From Mytilus californianus (lineage: Eukaryota; Mollusca; Bivalvia; Mytilida; Mytilidae): a stretch of DNA of 64,000 nucleotides. Below the pieces are notes generated by a model. The model searched no databases. It worked only from the letters and a program-made list of their open reading frames with translations, and was not told where the DNA came from. Positions 11,550-22,139 of this stretch are shown here, piece by piece. The position numbers and the translations under genes were made by a program. Numbering within the stretch: the stretch's first letter is position 1; each line of letters opens with the position of its first letter. Location: assembly GCF_021869535.1 (NCBI RefSeq), contig NW_026262737.1:303501-367500 (forward strand), in the 5' to 3' direction.

Positions 11550-11618
11550 TTTGGTTGGGTTGGGTTGGGGTGGCTGGTGGGGGGGGGGGGGGGGGGCGTT
11601 GGGGGGGGGGGGGGGGGG
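11550..11618 (+). repeat. G-rich tract with two 18-G runs
   Basis: Several GGTTGGGTTGGG units, then 18 G at 11579-11596 and 18 G at 11601-11618, separated only by CGTT. A strong G-quadruplex candidate just 3' of the THAP stop. Confidence 0.85.
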
Positions 11619-12007
11619 TGTTAACATCAATTTGTCTTCCTAGTCTTATGATAAATCAAAAAAAAATCCATTTGACCAGCAGTTAGATTGTTCTACAGGA
11701 AGAATGTCAGAACAAGTGTAATGATTTTGTATGATATGCAGTGGATGTTCACTGTAAACTTTTACATGTGAATTATATTGAGGAGTTTTGCAGGCTTTTT
11801 TCATGTTGATTATTGTGAAGGAATGTCAACCTTGATTTTTTGTTTAGCATTGAACAACAAAAAACTTGTTATAAGGTACACCTTTATTATTTTATTTATT
11901 CTTTAAAACAGGATCTACTGTGCAAAAACAAAAAGTCAATGTTTTTATTAATACAAGTGTTTCATTCAGAATAAATAGTTACAAAAAGTAATTAGTCCAA
12001 ACTTAAT

Positions 12008-12164
12008 TTATACAACTGCATATTTGAAGCCACAGTATTCTTCAGATGGGAAACTGTCCCTAATTTTTTTCACAACACATGCAGGCAAGATCTTTCTGTT
12101 GTGACGTCCAAGGCGATGCCATATCCACTGCACAAATCTTCTATATGCCATAAACCTATATTTC
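12008..12164 (-). CDS. P2X7-C-terminus-like zinc-domain protein, last exon
   Basis: On the minus strand the acceptor 'TTTTGTTTTGTAG|G' completes the split Glu codon of the preceding exon and reads 51 more residues to TAA. Hallmarks are 'AYRRFVQWIWHRLG', then 'ILPACVV', then 'IRDSFPSEE...YCGF', the conserved C-terminal signature of the P2X7-receptor intracellular-domain family (zf-P2RX7 type). In invertebrates this family is found in many stand-alone copies. The gene converges on the THAP gene 530 bp away. Intact exon, broken gene: the cysteine-rich middle exon is missing further upstream. Confidence 0.82.
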
Positions 12165-12766
12165 CTACAAAACAAAACATCAATTATATTCATATACACC
12201 TTTCAGTACCTTACTCTAAACTGATATGTTAATATTTTCATCAAGCATACAATGTAAGTTAGAAAGAAAAATTTCTTATTAACATTTTTTTTTTTTCATT
12301 TTCGAAAGACTGAAACATTTCAATTCCGTTGTACCTGTCATTTTGTACTGTATTAAGGTTAAAAAGAAATATTTAGGATTGATAAATATTACCTAAGGTG
12401 TACTGCCATGTATATATTTTCTACCTATGTATATTATTATAATGACACGAAATAACTTGGGCCTGTCTACATGTTCAGTATGCTTTGAAATATATTATGT
12501 ATAAACAAATTGTATCTGTGATATTTGAATTATGAATTTATCTGTGATATTAAATTATTATTTAATTCATGTTATTTTCTTTATTAAATGGTCAATGATT
12601 GTACTTACTCTATGTACAATTAAAAATGTTGAAGTCACTAGTATTGTCTTGAAAACAGTGAATGATCATCATGAACATGGATCAATAAAACAATAACTGA
12701 TTTGAAATTGGTACCTCATGAACAAGAACCTAGCCTACTACTAGCATGACTTAATTCAAAACTTAC

Positions 12767-12957
12767 TCATTGATGGGTTCATTGTCGTCAAAGGGACCAA
12801 CATGCTCCATGTATGCATACATGCTGACTTGCAACACATGACGGTTTAAGCAGTTTGCAATAAAGATCTCATGCTCTGTGATGCAGTTTAAGTCATCAAC
12901 TATGTGTCCCCATTCAAATGAATTGATTGTGGAGGAATATATATCTTGAATTAAACT
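12767..12957 (-). CDS. P2X7-C-terminus-like protein, penultimate exon
   Basis: Minus-strand exon of 191 nt (phase 0 in, phase 2 out) between acceptor 'TTTTTTCTTATAG' and donor GA|GTAAGT. It joins the last exon in frame (GA + G = Glu). It encodes 'EHEIFIANCLNRHVLQVSMY' and 'GPFDDNEPINE', a strong family signature directly before the 'AYRRF' block. Frame, splice sites and homology all agree. The exon is immediately followed upstream by a TA microsatellite (13043-13084) and an inverted fragment of a mussel repeat. Confidence 0.82.
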
Positions 12958-13038
12958 CTATAAGAAAAAACAATATATCATATAAATGTGGTAATGTCTA
13001 ATGCATATATACATTGGTATTTTATGCTCATCAAATCT

Positions 13039-13042
<4 letters not shown>

Positions 13043-13084
<42 letters not shown>
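13043..13084. repeat. (TA)n microsatellite
   Basis: About 21 TA units, lying just upstream of the penultimate P2X7C-like exon and downstream of the inserted mussel repeats. Confidence 0.95.
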
Positions 13085-13088
<4 letters not shown>

Positions 13089-13740
13089 GTCTAAATACAG
13101 CACAAACAACATTTTCCAAAAGACCAAAAAAGTGAAAAAGTATCAATCATAGGTTTGAACGTTGTTTTCAATTTAGACTTGTTTATATTTTTTCGTTTGG
13201 GCTTGTATTATATTTGCCTTCGGGTTTATATGATCCGTTCATCCTATTTTGACTCCTCAAAATTCAAGAGTCTATCCCAAATTGAGGTAAATTATGTGGC
13301 CTTCCAATAACCGTTTCGATTCCTAACATCACTGAAGAGACATTAATTGTCGAAATTCGGATATGGTGTACAAACAATCTTTGCACCTTTGTTTGCGGTA
13401 TACCATCTTCGCCGCATGTTTATTGTTTTCTGTTTGGTATTAAATTTAAAGTTAAGATCCATTTATTACACCTTGTGATCCGTTTATTTGGCAATCGCCA
13501 ATGGCAGTCAGCAGGATTTAAGAACATTTGCTGTTCGACCTGTTAGTCAAATGCGTTTTGTTAAAATATACTTTTTCACTTTTTTGGTCTTTTGGAAAAT
13601 GTTGTTTGTGCTGTATTTAGACCCCTTTAACAAGAAATTTGTTTTGCATGCACACGTATAAAAATTGCGGTTTTTATCCAACGCAATCATAGGTTTGAAC
13701 GTTGTTTTCAATTTAGACTTGTTTATATATATAAAAGAGT
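13085..13740. repeat. Mussel repeat cluster replacing the cysteine-rich exon
   Basis: An inverted fragment (13085-13145, 'AGGGGTCTAAATACAGCACA') and a full plus copy (13380-13665) of the 4160-4440 family. A 45-bp direct repeat starting 'ATCATAGGTTTGAACGTTGT' at about 13147 and about 13687 brackets the plus copy. This lies exactly where the Cys-rich exon of the P2X7C-like gene should be, so insertion or deletion here probably removed it. Confidence 0.7.
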
Positions 13741-14140
13741 ATATATGGACACTATTTTCTTCCCATTGCCAAAATTTTATTACTATTGACAGAACGTCTA
13801 GTGACTGGTTTACCCCAAAACCTCTTCAGGTGTTTTGTTTATACAATATAACATTTTCTTCCCACTGCCCATTTATTATTTTTGACAGTTCGTAATGTCG
13901 TATATAAGTGAAGCTGTAACTGTATTTCAGAAGAAGAAAAAGGTCGATGTATATATAGTGCCTGTGCGTTGTTCCAGGGCAGAGCACAGGGATACCCCTG
14001 TGGGCAGAGTGAAACAAACTATTTTCGATGGATATATTAAATCGTAAAAAATCAGAAATTTATATTTTCTTAATTGTTATAAATGCATCTGTCATTAATA
14101 AAACACTGAAAGTGTTTGGTTTCAAATATATTTATCATAC

Positions 14141-14320
14141 GAACCAATTTGTGTTTACAAGGCGATCGGCATTGCTTGAAAGATCGTCAATGTCGGACTC
14201 TTCGGATGACGAATTTATGTCTTCTACTTGATTATTTTCAAAAAGTAACGGCTCAAACTGATACGGTCGAATATCTAAAGTTTGAGAGTTGTCTTGAAAA
14301 CTGCTGTCAACACCGTCCAT
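14141..14320 (-). CDS. P2X7-C-terminus-like protein, first exon
   Basis: ATG at 14320 on minus opens 60 codons to a TTC|GTATGA donor. It contains 'IRPYQFEPLL' at residues 17-26, the typical N-terminal motif, then an acidic Ser-rich 'SSSEESDIDDLSS' linker and 'ADRLVNTNW', which in family members runs straight into the cysteine ligands. An earlier donor (CTT|GTAAAC) is possible. A CRE palindrome lies 67 bp upstream and the right terminal repeat about 220 bp upstream. No Cys-rich exon is found between here and 12957, so the zinc ligands are lost and the protein is probably non-functional. Confidence 0.72.
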
Positions 14321-14386
14321 TGTTTAATTATGCAGAAATGTGATCGATTTCGTCCATATTGAGACATTTTCTCAGCTTGGATCCAC

Positions 14387-14394
14387 TGACGTCA
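14387..14394. promoter_or_regulatory. CRE palindrome TGACGTCA upstream of the P2X7C-like gene
   Basis: Perfect 8-bp palindrome, mirror partner of 6232-6239. An E-box CACGTG follows at about 14402-14407. Together they look like the core of the right-end, inward-facing promoter of the transposon. Confidence 0.4.
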
Positions 14395-14537
14395 TCACGA
14401 TCACGTGACCGATATCTAATTAAAAATCAAAGATTACGACAAGTGCTGGATTATTTGACCATAAAAAGGCCGTTTAATGAGGTTTTGACAAGAAAAATTT
14501 ATTAAAATTTGTTTTTTGACCAATATAAATTAATTAA

Positions 14538-14577
14538 TTTAAAAAAAAAAAAAAAAAAAAATTGTGTCACGTCTCCT
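14538..14577 (-). repeat. Right terminal inverted repeat of the THAP/P2X7C transposon
   Basis: A run of about 21 A followed by 'TTGTGTCACGTCTCCT', inverse of the left end. TTAA follows at 14578-14581. Confidence 0.7.
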
Positions 14578-14589
14578 TTAATGAATATA

Positions 14590-17190
14590 TGAATACATAA
14601 TGAGGTCCATACGGGGTTATCTGCCCCTGACAAAATCTTATCGAAATTGCCTTAACATCGCTGCGATAAATCTTTAACGATTTTTTTAGTACTTCGAGAT
14701 TTGTGATGGGGTACTATATATATATATATATTTTAGTAATATGACAGTGTCTTTCATTCGTTTGATGTGTTTTAGCTTATGATTTTGCCATTTTAGAAAC
14801 GACTTACCATTTTGAATTTCCCTTGGAATTTGGTATTTTTTGTTATTTTATTTTTTTCTGTGTCTAGTATATAAATCAGATTATCATAATCTGTATTAAA
14901 ACGAAGCCTACTATTTTAACTTCCTGCGCTGTCTCTTTAACTTATTTGGATTCTGCAAGTTCTTGCAATAACTTATTATTTGATGCCCAGGAGTGTTAAT
15001 TGAATCCATCTGGAAATTATTTACGAATTTGATGGCAACTTATCTCCGGAATTGAAAATGAAAACAAAATAACTGTCTTTGTACAAATTTCATTTAACTG
15101 TCAGTAAATGTGGCCTCGTGATTGCTGTTGTGTTTTGCTAAAACAACATTCAATATAAAGGGCGAGTAAGTGGCTCCAAATACTAGACCACCTTACCTGT
15201 AATACAACTGCTTGATTTTGATTTTGAAATGGCTTTGTTAATTTTGTAATTTGTCGAAATATATATTCTAAATTGAACTTGTACTCATCTGAGTGCTGTA
15301 TTTCATCTGGTCGGCCAAAGTTCGCTCTTATATATTTTCGTTGGCGTTTTCTAATGTTTTTTTCATCTGTGTTTCAGCTTTCTGCAAAGTTAAAATGTCC
15401 TCATAATCTACATCAGAATTTGCTGAATCTCCTCAAATATCCCCAGAAGTTTCGCAACTGCACCTCTGTCTCTCGCTCGTACGGCTTGTAGCTTCGTTCC
15501 AATTATTTCATCTTGTCATGGTATAAATGTGTTTTATAATGGCTTCGATATCGTATATGATAATGACATGAACTTTAAAAAAGTCTTGTTAGTTTGCTAA
15601 ATGTATTGAGCCAAAGGAAGTACGTCAAAGATAGTGACGTTACAATTGAGCAGTGCGCTATATTGTATGTCTAATGAGCTGACTTCACAACAACTTTGAA
15701 AGAAAAGTGTGTTTAACAGGACAAACGTCTGTATAGCTTTCTATGCGTTTCGCACATATTATATAAGTTTCTACCACTGCATCGAGTGTGATACGATAAG
15801 TATCCACTCAAGACAGTTAAATTTTGAGATTAAAACGTGTGGCTCTCCGATCGTTTTAGATTTTAACAGTTAACAGTCCATATCGGGGAAATATCGTATT
15901 ACCCCGAGATTTGATGGTAAAATCTGTTTCTCTAATGATTTTTAAACGATATGCAGACACACTTATCCTTTATTTTCAAACAATCTGCAAAAATATGTGT
16001 CCTATCTATGTGACGTCTTCAGTCAAGGTCACCTTTTTATATCAAGTCACAATAGGAAAAATATTTGACATCACAATCGCATTTTGACCAATGAGGAACA
16101 GAGATCAAACGAACCACACGTTCATTGAATAGAAACAATCAACGCGTCAGGAAAGGGGTAAATTGGGTAAGAATTTGAGAAATCTAATTCCAAGTATGTT
16201 TTCTATATACGAGTAAATAGGTATATGGACTTAATGGAACCTTTTTGCACCATTTTTTAATTAGCCATAATCACGTGTAATAGATTGATATTGCTTTTTT
16301 TCAGTATGAGTGCAATATTTTTGTAATAGAACATCATTTTCTATTATGAAAAATTTACTTATGCTATATTTTTCTCATAAATATGCGACATTTTTTATAT
16401 GAAAACAATAAAGATAATATGGCACAATTCATTCCAACATATCATGATTTATTCATGACAGGTTTGATTTAAAAGATTAGGATAGCTAACACAAAAATTT
16501 CGTACACGATATATATAAAACAAGGAGAAGGAGTTTCATTGTTAATGAGACAACTATCCAACATAGCCCAAAATGACGTCTTTGTAAGCATTTATGTGTC
16601 GACGTACGGCCTTCAACAATGAGCAAAATCCATATCGTATACAATCTGCTATTAAAGGATCCGACATGACAAAAATGAAACATTAAATTAAATGATACTT
16701 TAAATGTCACAAACATATTAATTATTTTCAAAACTTCAATGGCTAAAGCTCTCTTTAAAACACGTGTACATATACTTTCTTTAAAAAGAAATTCATACTT
16801 TTTATCCAATTTTTCAGGTATTTCCTAAATTGAGATATTGTCTTCCAATACTCCAACTCATCGACATCTTTTCTAATGCATGTCCCTTACTTAACAAGGC
16901 ATTTTGGCCACAGCACAGCACAGGCGTGAGGGAATATGACGAAAGAAAGGTTGAAATCAGATAATGTATAATTAATCGATTCTTACATGTAACAATTAAT
17001 ACAGCAGACCATTTAACAACTGTTATGATAAAATTTAAAGAAAATATTGGAACATATAACAAGTATAAATAAAGACAAATATACATTGCTTTATCATCTC
17101 ACTTATTTTTCACGCTCTCCATGCTATACATGATATATGCTTCTTTTTTTTTTATCAATAGGTAACGATCCGTAAACATCGGCACAAAAC
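14590..17190. other. Non-genic stretch
   Basis: No supported gene. It contains a short TA run at about 14718-14731 and a minus-oriented mussel dispersed repeat at 16515-16700. The open frames at 16486-16809 and 16814-17086 (minus) overlap that repeat or low-complexity AT DNA. Confidence 0.55.
16515..16700 (-). repeat. Mussel dispersed repeat, minus orientation
   Basis: 'AATGAGACAACTATCCAACA', 'GACGTACGGCCTTCAACAAT' and 'TAAAGGATCCGACATGACAA' match the reverse complement of the 1-247 family. Confidence 0.75.
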
Positions 17191-17259
17191 ACTCAAGTTT
17201 TAATTACATGTAACACGTTAAATTCTAGAATAAGAAACAAACCTCAAGTACTCGCAAAA

Positions 17260-18135
17260 CGGTTTGTGTTTGTACCGGCCGACAAAGCAGTCAACACTGT
17301 GGTGGTGGTATACCGTAAATACTGCACAAACGTTCTAAAACATGAAATTTTGATTCTTCTACATTCAAGTCCGTGCGCTCCACATAGAGTCATATAGTAA
17401 ACAATCATATCATAACCACATCACAGCGTAAGGCCTCTTCTGAACATTTGAAGGTCCCTACTATGTATTGGTTACTTAAACTACACACAAAAAAAAACAA
17501 TAAAATATTGTTTCATATCGGCCTCTAGTAAGTGTTCTACAAACTAATCTTTCAGTGCTTTTAACTGGTTCCTTAACTACTATCAAAGTACTTATCATTA
17601 ACTTTTGTAATAAAACATATAAAATAGTGGAATTAACTATTTTTGGAGTGTCATGAGTGTAAAAAATTCTCATAAACATGTTTAACCCCGCCGCATTTTT
17701 GCGCCTGTCCCAAGTCAGGAGCCTCTAGCCTTTGTTAGTCTTGTATTATTTTTAATTTTAGTTTCTTGTGTACAATTTGGAGTTTAGTATGGCGTTCATT
17801 ATCACTGAACTAGTATATATATTTGTTTAGGGGCCAGCTGAAGGACGCCTCCGGGTGACCTTCTGCTGTTGTCTGTTCTATGGTCGGGTTGTTGTCTCTT
17901 TGACACATTCCCCATTTCCATTCTCAATTTTATTTGAATGTTGTAGATAAATTACGTGCTTTCGATGGTCCTTTTGATTCTGTTGACAGTTTTGACTTTT
18001 CAACTCTTTACACTACACTTCCACACAATCTTACCAAACAAAAGTTTTCCTATTTAATTAAATGGTCGTTTGGTAAATCTGAATGCAAATATGTTTGCTG
18101 CAACTCATTTAAAGCCTTCTTATTGATCCTTTAAA
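17260..18135 (+). pseudogene. Penelope-like reverse transcriptase remnant, interrupted
   Basis: At 17260-17350 the plus strand encodes 'RFVFVPADKAVNTVVVVYRK', the conserved block just ahead of the RT core in Penelope-like elements. At 17934-18134 a second piece encodes 'SFDFSTLYTTLPHNL', the RT motif with the catalytic-Asp 'FD.S.LYT.(I/L)P' pattern, followed by 'KQKFSYLIKWSF'. Between them lies an insertion that includes a full mussel dispersed repeat (17685-17932), and the second piece stops at 18132. The remaining RT motifs (including the YxDD box) are not seen downstream, so this is a dead fragment. Family call is from motif memory. Confidence 0.6.
17685..17932 (+). repeat. Mussel dispersed repeat inserted in the Penelope-like remnant
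   Basis: Begins 'AACCCCGCCGCATTTTTGCG', runs through 'AGTATGGCGTTCATTATCAC' and 'GGGCCAGCTGAAGGACGCCT', and ends 'TTGTCTCTTTGACACATTCC'. I recognise it as a common mussel repeat. It splits the RT remnant into two parts, so it arrived later. Confidence 0.75.
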
Positions 18136-18139
18136 TAAA

Positions 18140-20500
18140 TTTATTCTAAAAGGTTACCAATTCAACACTATATTTAGGTCTTTGGATATTGTTTTTATTT
18201 GTATTAATATTGATTTTGTTATCAGTAAATTAAAATCAAACTAAATATTATTATAGCAGAGAAAATATTCGACCAACAACCGCAGAACGAACATTTTTTG
18301 TCGATTATACGTCATGGATTCGTAATAAATGTAACACAATTGTGAATATAGGACTTACTTTACTACTATATATGCATGCATCAGCTCAATGATTTTTTTG
18401 ACATTATGGATAACCAGACACTCGTTTCATATGACTTTAAATATTCACCAGTTACATAGATTTAGTTCATTGAAATTTTTATTTACGTCAAAAACAACAA
18501 TAATTGTTTGTCTTCCCATATTGTTTTTTTCCAACACATATGTGGGCAAGTCAACGCAATTTAGGTGGACATTTTCGCTTTGATTTGAAAACGGGGCTTG
18601 TGAGGCTATTTACAAGTGGGTTGTTTTAATAACTCAGCAATATTTTGAGTTTTGAACAAATAAATTGGTGTATCTAACTTGACTCACAATATTATGACAT
18701 TGGTTTATTCAATTAATGGATTTTTCTTCTTTGATTATGCATAATAAAATTTATATGATATGACGCAAAGTGTACATTGACTATCGACTGCATGTTATCA
18801 AATCCTGATTTGAAATACATATACACATTGATTTTTATCAATGGAAAGGTAGTAAACCTAAGTAAACATATCTATCGTGTGCTTTAATTTATGAACTTAA
18901 TCATCAATGCAGAAAAAAGTACAAATGTGAATGAACAATAGTCGATACAGGTAAATACGCCTAAAAAGTTAACAAAAGCTGCTTTCGTATTGCGTCGGTA
19001 AGTTTTGTTTTGTGCTTTTTGTTTTTGTTTTCGTTTTGGTATATCATATTTATATTTAAAGGCTATCAAATTCCATTATTATTTCGCAATGTGAACGTAA
19101 GGGAATACATTAATTATAATAAGTTGTTTGTGTATCATACGTAGATGTAGGCCTAGGAGAAACGTCTGGACGGCTGTCAACGAGACCATTTATAATAAAC
19201 AACTATGTAATTGAAACATAGAGTATTTGTGTACACTAAAACTTTTCTAATTACAGAGAATGAAGCTAGAAAGAAGAAATTTTCATAAATAAAAAAAGAA
19301 AGTAGTTGGAAATTAAACTATTCCCATACTTGTTCATGCGCATTATAATTTACTATAAATAGTGAGTAAATTCAGAAACTAATGTTGAAAGAGATACAAA
19401 CTTCGTTTTACTAGATGACCATTTGCCGAGACAATGATAGTTTCATTATGGTTATTTTACATCTAATAAGGACTTCAAACGAATTTTTAAACAATTTTAT
19501 GTCCAAAAAGTGACGCACAATGCCTTGACGTACAAGCAAAAGATTTCATTGGTTGATATTTTTAGGTTAGGGTCTCTTAATACATTAATAAAAAAAACTG
19601 CATTCTGTATACACACAATCTCAAGCCTTAATTCAAATAATACCTCTCTACACGTGTTTGATATCGTATTTTGTGCAAATCGGACGCTCAAAACTACAAA
19701 CCGCTCCTAAACTACAGAAGAAAACTGTCATATAATTATATATATTTAGTTCGTCTCAGAGTCTGAAAGTGTTATCGACTAATCAATGAACATAATATAT
19801 GTATAGCTGGTCGGTATGTAAGATTTCGTTACCACAAACTACTTCATCATTTATTACAATGGTACAATGATTTGTTCACAATGAGGAAAAGTGGTACGAT
19901 TCACAAAGAGAGTAAAAAAAAAAACGTGTTTTAAGCCAAAGTATGTACATTTGTATATGATTTATACTACAAAAACCTTTGTTGTAACAATGGTACATAG
20001 AAAACTTTAAAATACTATACATTGAGACAATGAAATACATCAATATTAACAAGTGCATAAAAAGTAAAATACATCTTTTTTAGAACAAGACGAAACTTTA
20101 AGCACAAAGCTGAGGTTGGTTAAGACGAAATAATCCTCGTTTATAACTGTTAAATGTACACATTTTTCAAAGCTTTCATTGTTATCTTGGTTTCAACAAA
20201 ATTTATTCAATAATTAAAATCATGATAAATCAGATAAAAAAAAATTCTCTAATACTTAGCCAATTTACCGCTTTCCTGACCTGTTTTTTTTTTTTAATTA
20301 ACGTGTGATTCGTTTGATCTTAGTTCTTCATTGGTCATAATTCAGTTATGACGTCAAATTTTCTTGCTGTCCCCTATTTTGACGTCAAGAACAATAGCGA
20401 CAATGACGGATGACCTCACATAAACATGTCTTCAGTATTACCTTTGGATTCGTATAGATTATTGTTCCCTTACAGTTCTCTTAACTTATAATATATTTCT
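18140..20500. other. Non-genic AT-rich stretch upstream of the cysteine-rich gene
   Basis: No exon or RNA gene recognised. It may hold the promoter and 5' leader of the downstream gene, since the first coding exon starts behind a splice acceptor, but nothing specific stands out. Confidence 0.4.
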
Positions 20501-20511
20501 TTAATTTTCAG

Positions 20512-20561
20512 CCATCAGAATGTTTTCACAATACCTGCTTAGATATGTCAGTGTTTGTCTC
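20512..20561 (+). CDS. Cysteine-rich secreted/membrane protein, coding exon 1
   Basis: Acceptor 'TTAATTTTCAG' precedes eight untranslated bases and ATG at 20520. Fourteen codons follow to the donor CTC|GTAAGT, giving MFSQYLLRYVSVCL. Joined to exon 2 this makes a typical signal peptide: hydrophobic 'YVSVCLILALC' then 'KISTA' with a likely cleavage after Ala. The acceptor implies at least one more upstream non-coding exon, not identified. The gene has eight coding exons over 36.6 kb, all phases agreeing, 321 codons in total. Confidence 0.72.
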
Positions 20562-20889
20562 GTAAGTTAAATATATATATATAGCAAACTAAAGATTTGT
20601 GTAAGTGTAACGCATCAATAGTTCTTAGTACTGAGATAAAAAATATTGATTTTATCACGAAACATGCTATTTAAAGGTACATTGTATTGGTAACAACGAT
20701 AACTACTGTAAAATATGTCAAGAGTATAATATTTAAAATTCTGTCATGTTTGAATCTCTATTAATGTAACATGTGTGTTAATGCAAGATTGCGTTCTTTT
20801 AAATCCGATTCATATTGTATATATATATATATATATATGTTTTCCTATCACGTACTGTTGTCATTTTAGCGATATTTTTTAACATTGCC

Positions 20890-21165
20890 ATATAAGGAGG
20901 TTTGGCTAGCCATAAAACCAGGTTCTACCCGCATTTTTTCTTAAACCTGTTCCAAGTCAGGAATATGGCAGTTGTTATCAAATAGTCCGTTTCTATTTAT
21001 GTTGGCGTTTGTTTTTGTTGCTCTTCAGTGTTTCTGTTCTTTCGTTGTTTTCCTTTATAGTTGATGTATTTCCCTCGGTTTTAGATTGTGACCCGGATTT
21101 TTCTCTCTCAATCAATTTATGACTCTTGAACCGCGGTATACTACTGTTGCCTTAATTTGCACTTT
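20890..21165 (+). repeat. Mussel dispersed repeat in intron 1
   Basis: 'CCAAGTCAGGAATATGGCAG', 'TCTGTTCTTTCGTTGTTTTC', 'GATGTATTTCCCTCGGTTTT' and 'GAACCGCGGTATACTACTGT'; a family I recognise as common in mussels. Confidence 0.7.
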
Positions 21166-21596
21166 TGTTAAAAAAATATGTCAATTTATTTATCCCACTT
21201 TAATAACCAGCTCTGAAGTTTTTCCATGACAGAAGATTATAACAGTTACATGATATGCAAGTGAAGGTGCACAGGTAGCAGGTATAGGAATCATGATAAT
21301 TTGAAACTAAAATCTCTTCTAATACCGAAAATATAAATCAAGCAAAAAATGTAAAGCCAAAAGGAAAATTATCTGTCCTATCAACATCATGTCACCAACT
21401 TGTTTTATACTCTATTTTACATGTCACGTGCCTGTTTCATACTCACATTAACACATAAGAGCAATGAACAAGTGAAACGTTACTCGCCATGACATTTGAC
21501 CTATATCACAAATAACACAATGTAAACAACTTAACATAATATGTCAACATTATCTATATATTATAAGCATTTACAATATATTTTTGTACACTTCAG

Positions 21597-21777
21597 ATTT
21601 TGGCACTTTGCAAGATATCCACAGCTTATTTTAGCTTTCAATGTCCTGTTCAGGCAAATTGGAAACATAGAGAAGAATCAGTGTGTGATTCTGGCGACAG
21701 CTACTTTTGTTTGCATGATCAGAACGAACATACTTATACCGAATTTTGTAAGAAACATCCTGATATTGAAGCACCAG
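21597..21777 (+). CDS. Cysteine-rich protein, exon 2
   Basis: Acceptor 'TTTTTGTACACTTCAG' and donor CCAG|GTAAAT, phase 0 in, phase 1 out, 181 nt. It completes the signal peptide and starts the mature chain. Four cysteines after cleavage occur in 'FQCPVQ', 'SVCDSGDSYFCLHDQ' and 'EFCKKHPDIEAP'. The spacing looks like an extracellular disulfide-bonded module. No family name recognised. Confidence 0.75.
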
Positions 21778-22095
21778 GTAAATGCCTGTTTTACATGCTT
21801 AATTTGTTAATATAATTGTACAATATTTAACATTCTAGATATTAAGCACACTAAGGATCAAATATTAAAATTTCTGGTTACAAATACGTTCGAATATCTT
21901 GTATGGAGGAGACTTAAGCCTATACTGATCCTTTCCACGAGGAAGAGCTCACAATCCCTCAATGAGATACATGTATGTGTACAAAATATGTAATCATTAG
22001 AATATGAATGCCGTCCTTCAATAAATCCAGACAATTAAAGGATCGTCATGTTCGTTCAGGTTTTCTAATAACTAAAATGAAATGTGAAAACACAA

Positions 22096-22098
<3 letters not shown>

Positions 22099-22139
<41 letters not shown>

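Larger units (their letters stand above)
6036..14577. mobile_element. Composite TTAA-flanked DNA transposon carrying THAP and P2X7C-like genes
   Basis: The two ends are inverted copies. The left end reads TTAA-AGGAGATGTGACATGA followed by a long T run. The reverse complement of the right end reads TTAA-AGGAGACGTGACACAA followed by a T run of about 21. TTAA lies at 6032-6035 and 14578-14581, as expected for a TTAA target duplication. Inside are a THAP gene on plus (6340-11477) and a P2X7C-like gene on minus (14320-12008), convergent, each starting about 240-300 bp from its end. TTAA duplications, purine-rich 'AGGAGA' ends and a THAP protein together point to the Kolobok superfamily (established family traits; assignment is my inference). 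The copy is inactive: both genes are disrupted, and it contains at least two 'GGTCCGAG' TIR elements and several mussel repeats. piggyBac also uses TTAA but does not carry THAP genes. Confidence 0.62.

Noticed and set aside
13895..14047. 50-codon plus-strand frame with coding-like composition (MSYISEAVTVFQKKKKVDVY...)
   Set aside because: Too short to separate from chance. It lies antisense within the first intron of the P2X7C-like gene, with no recognised domain or partner exon.
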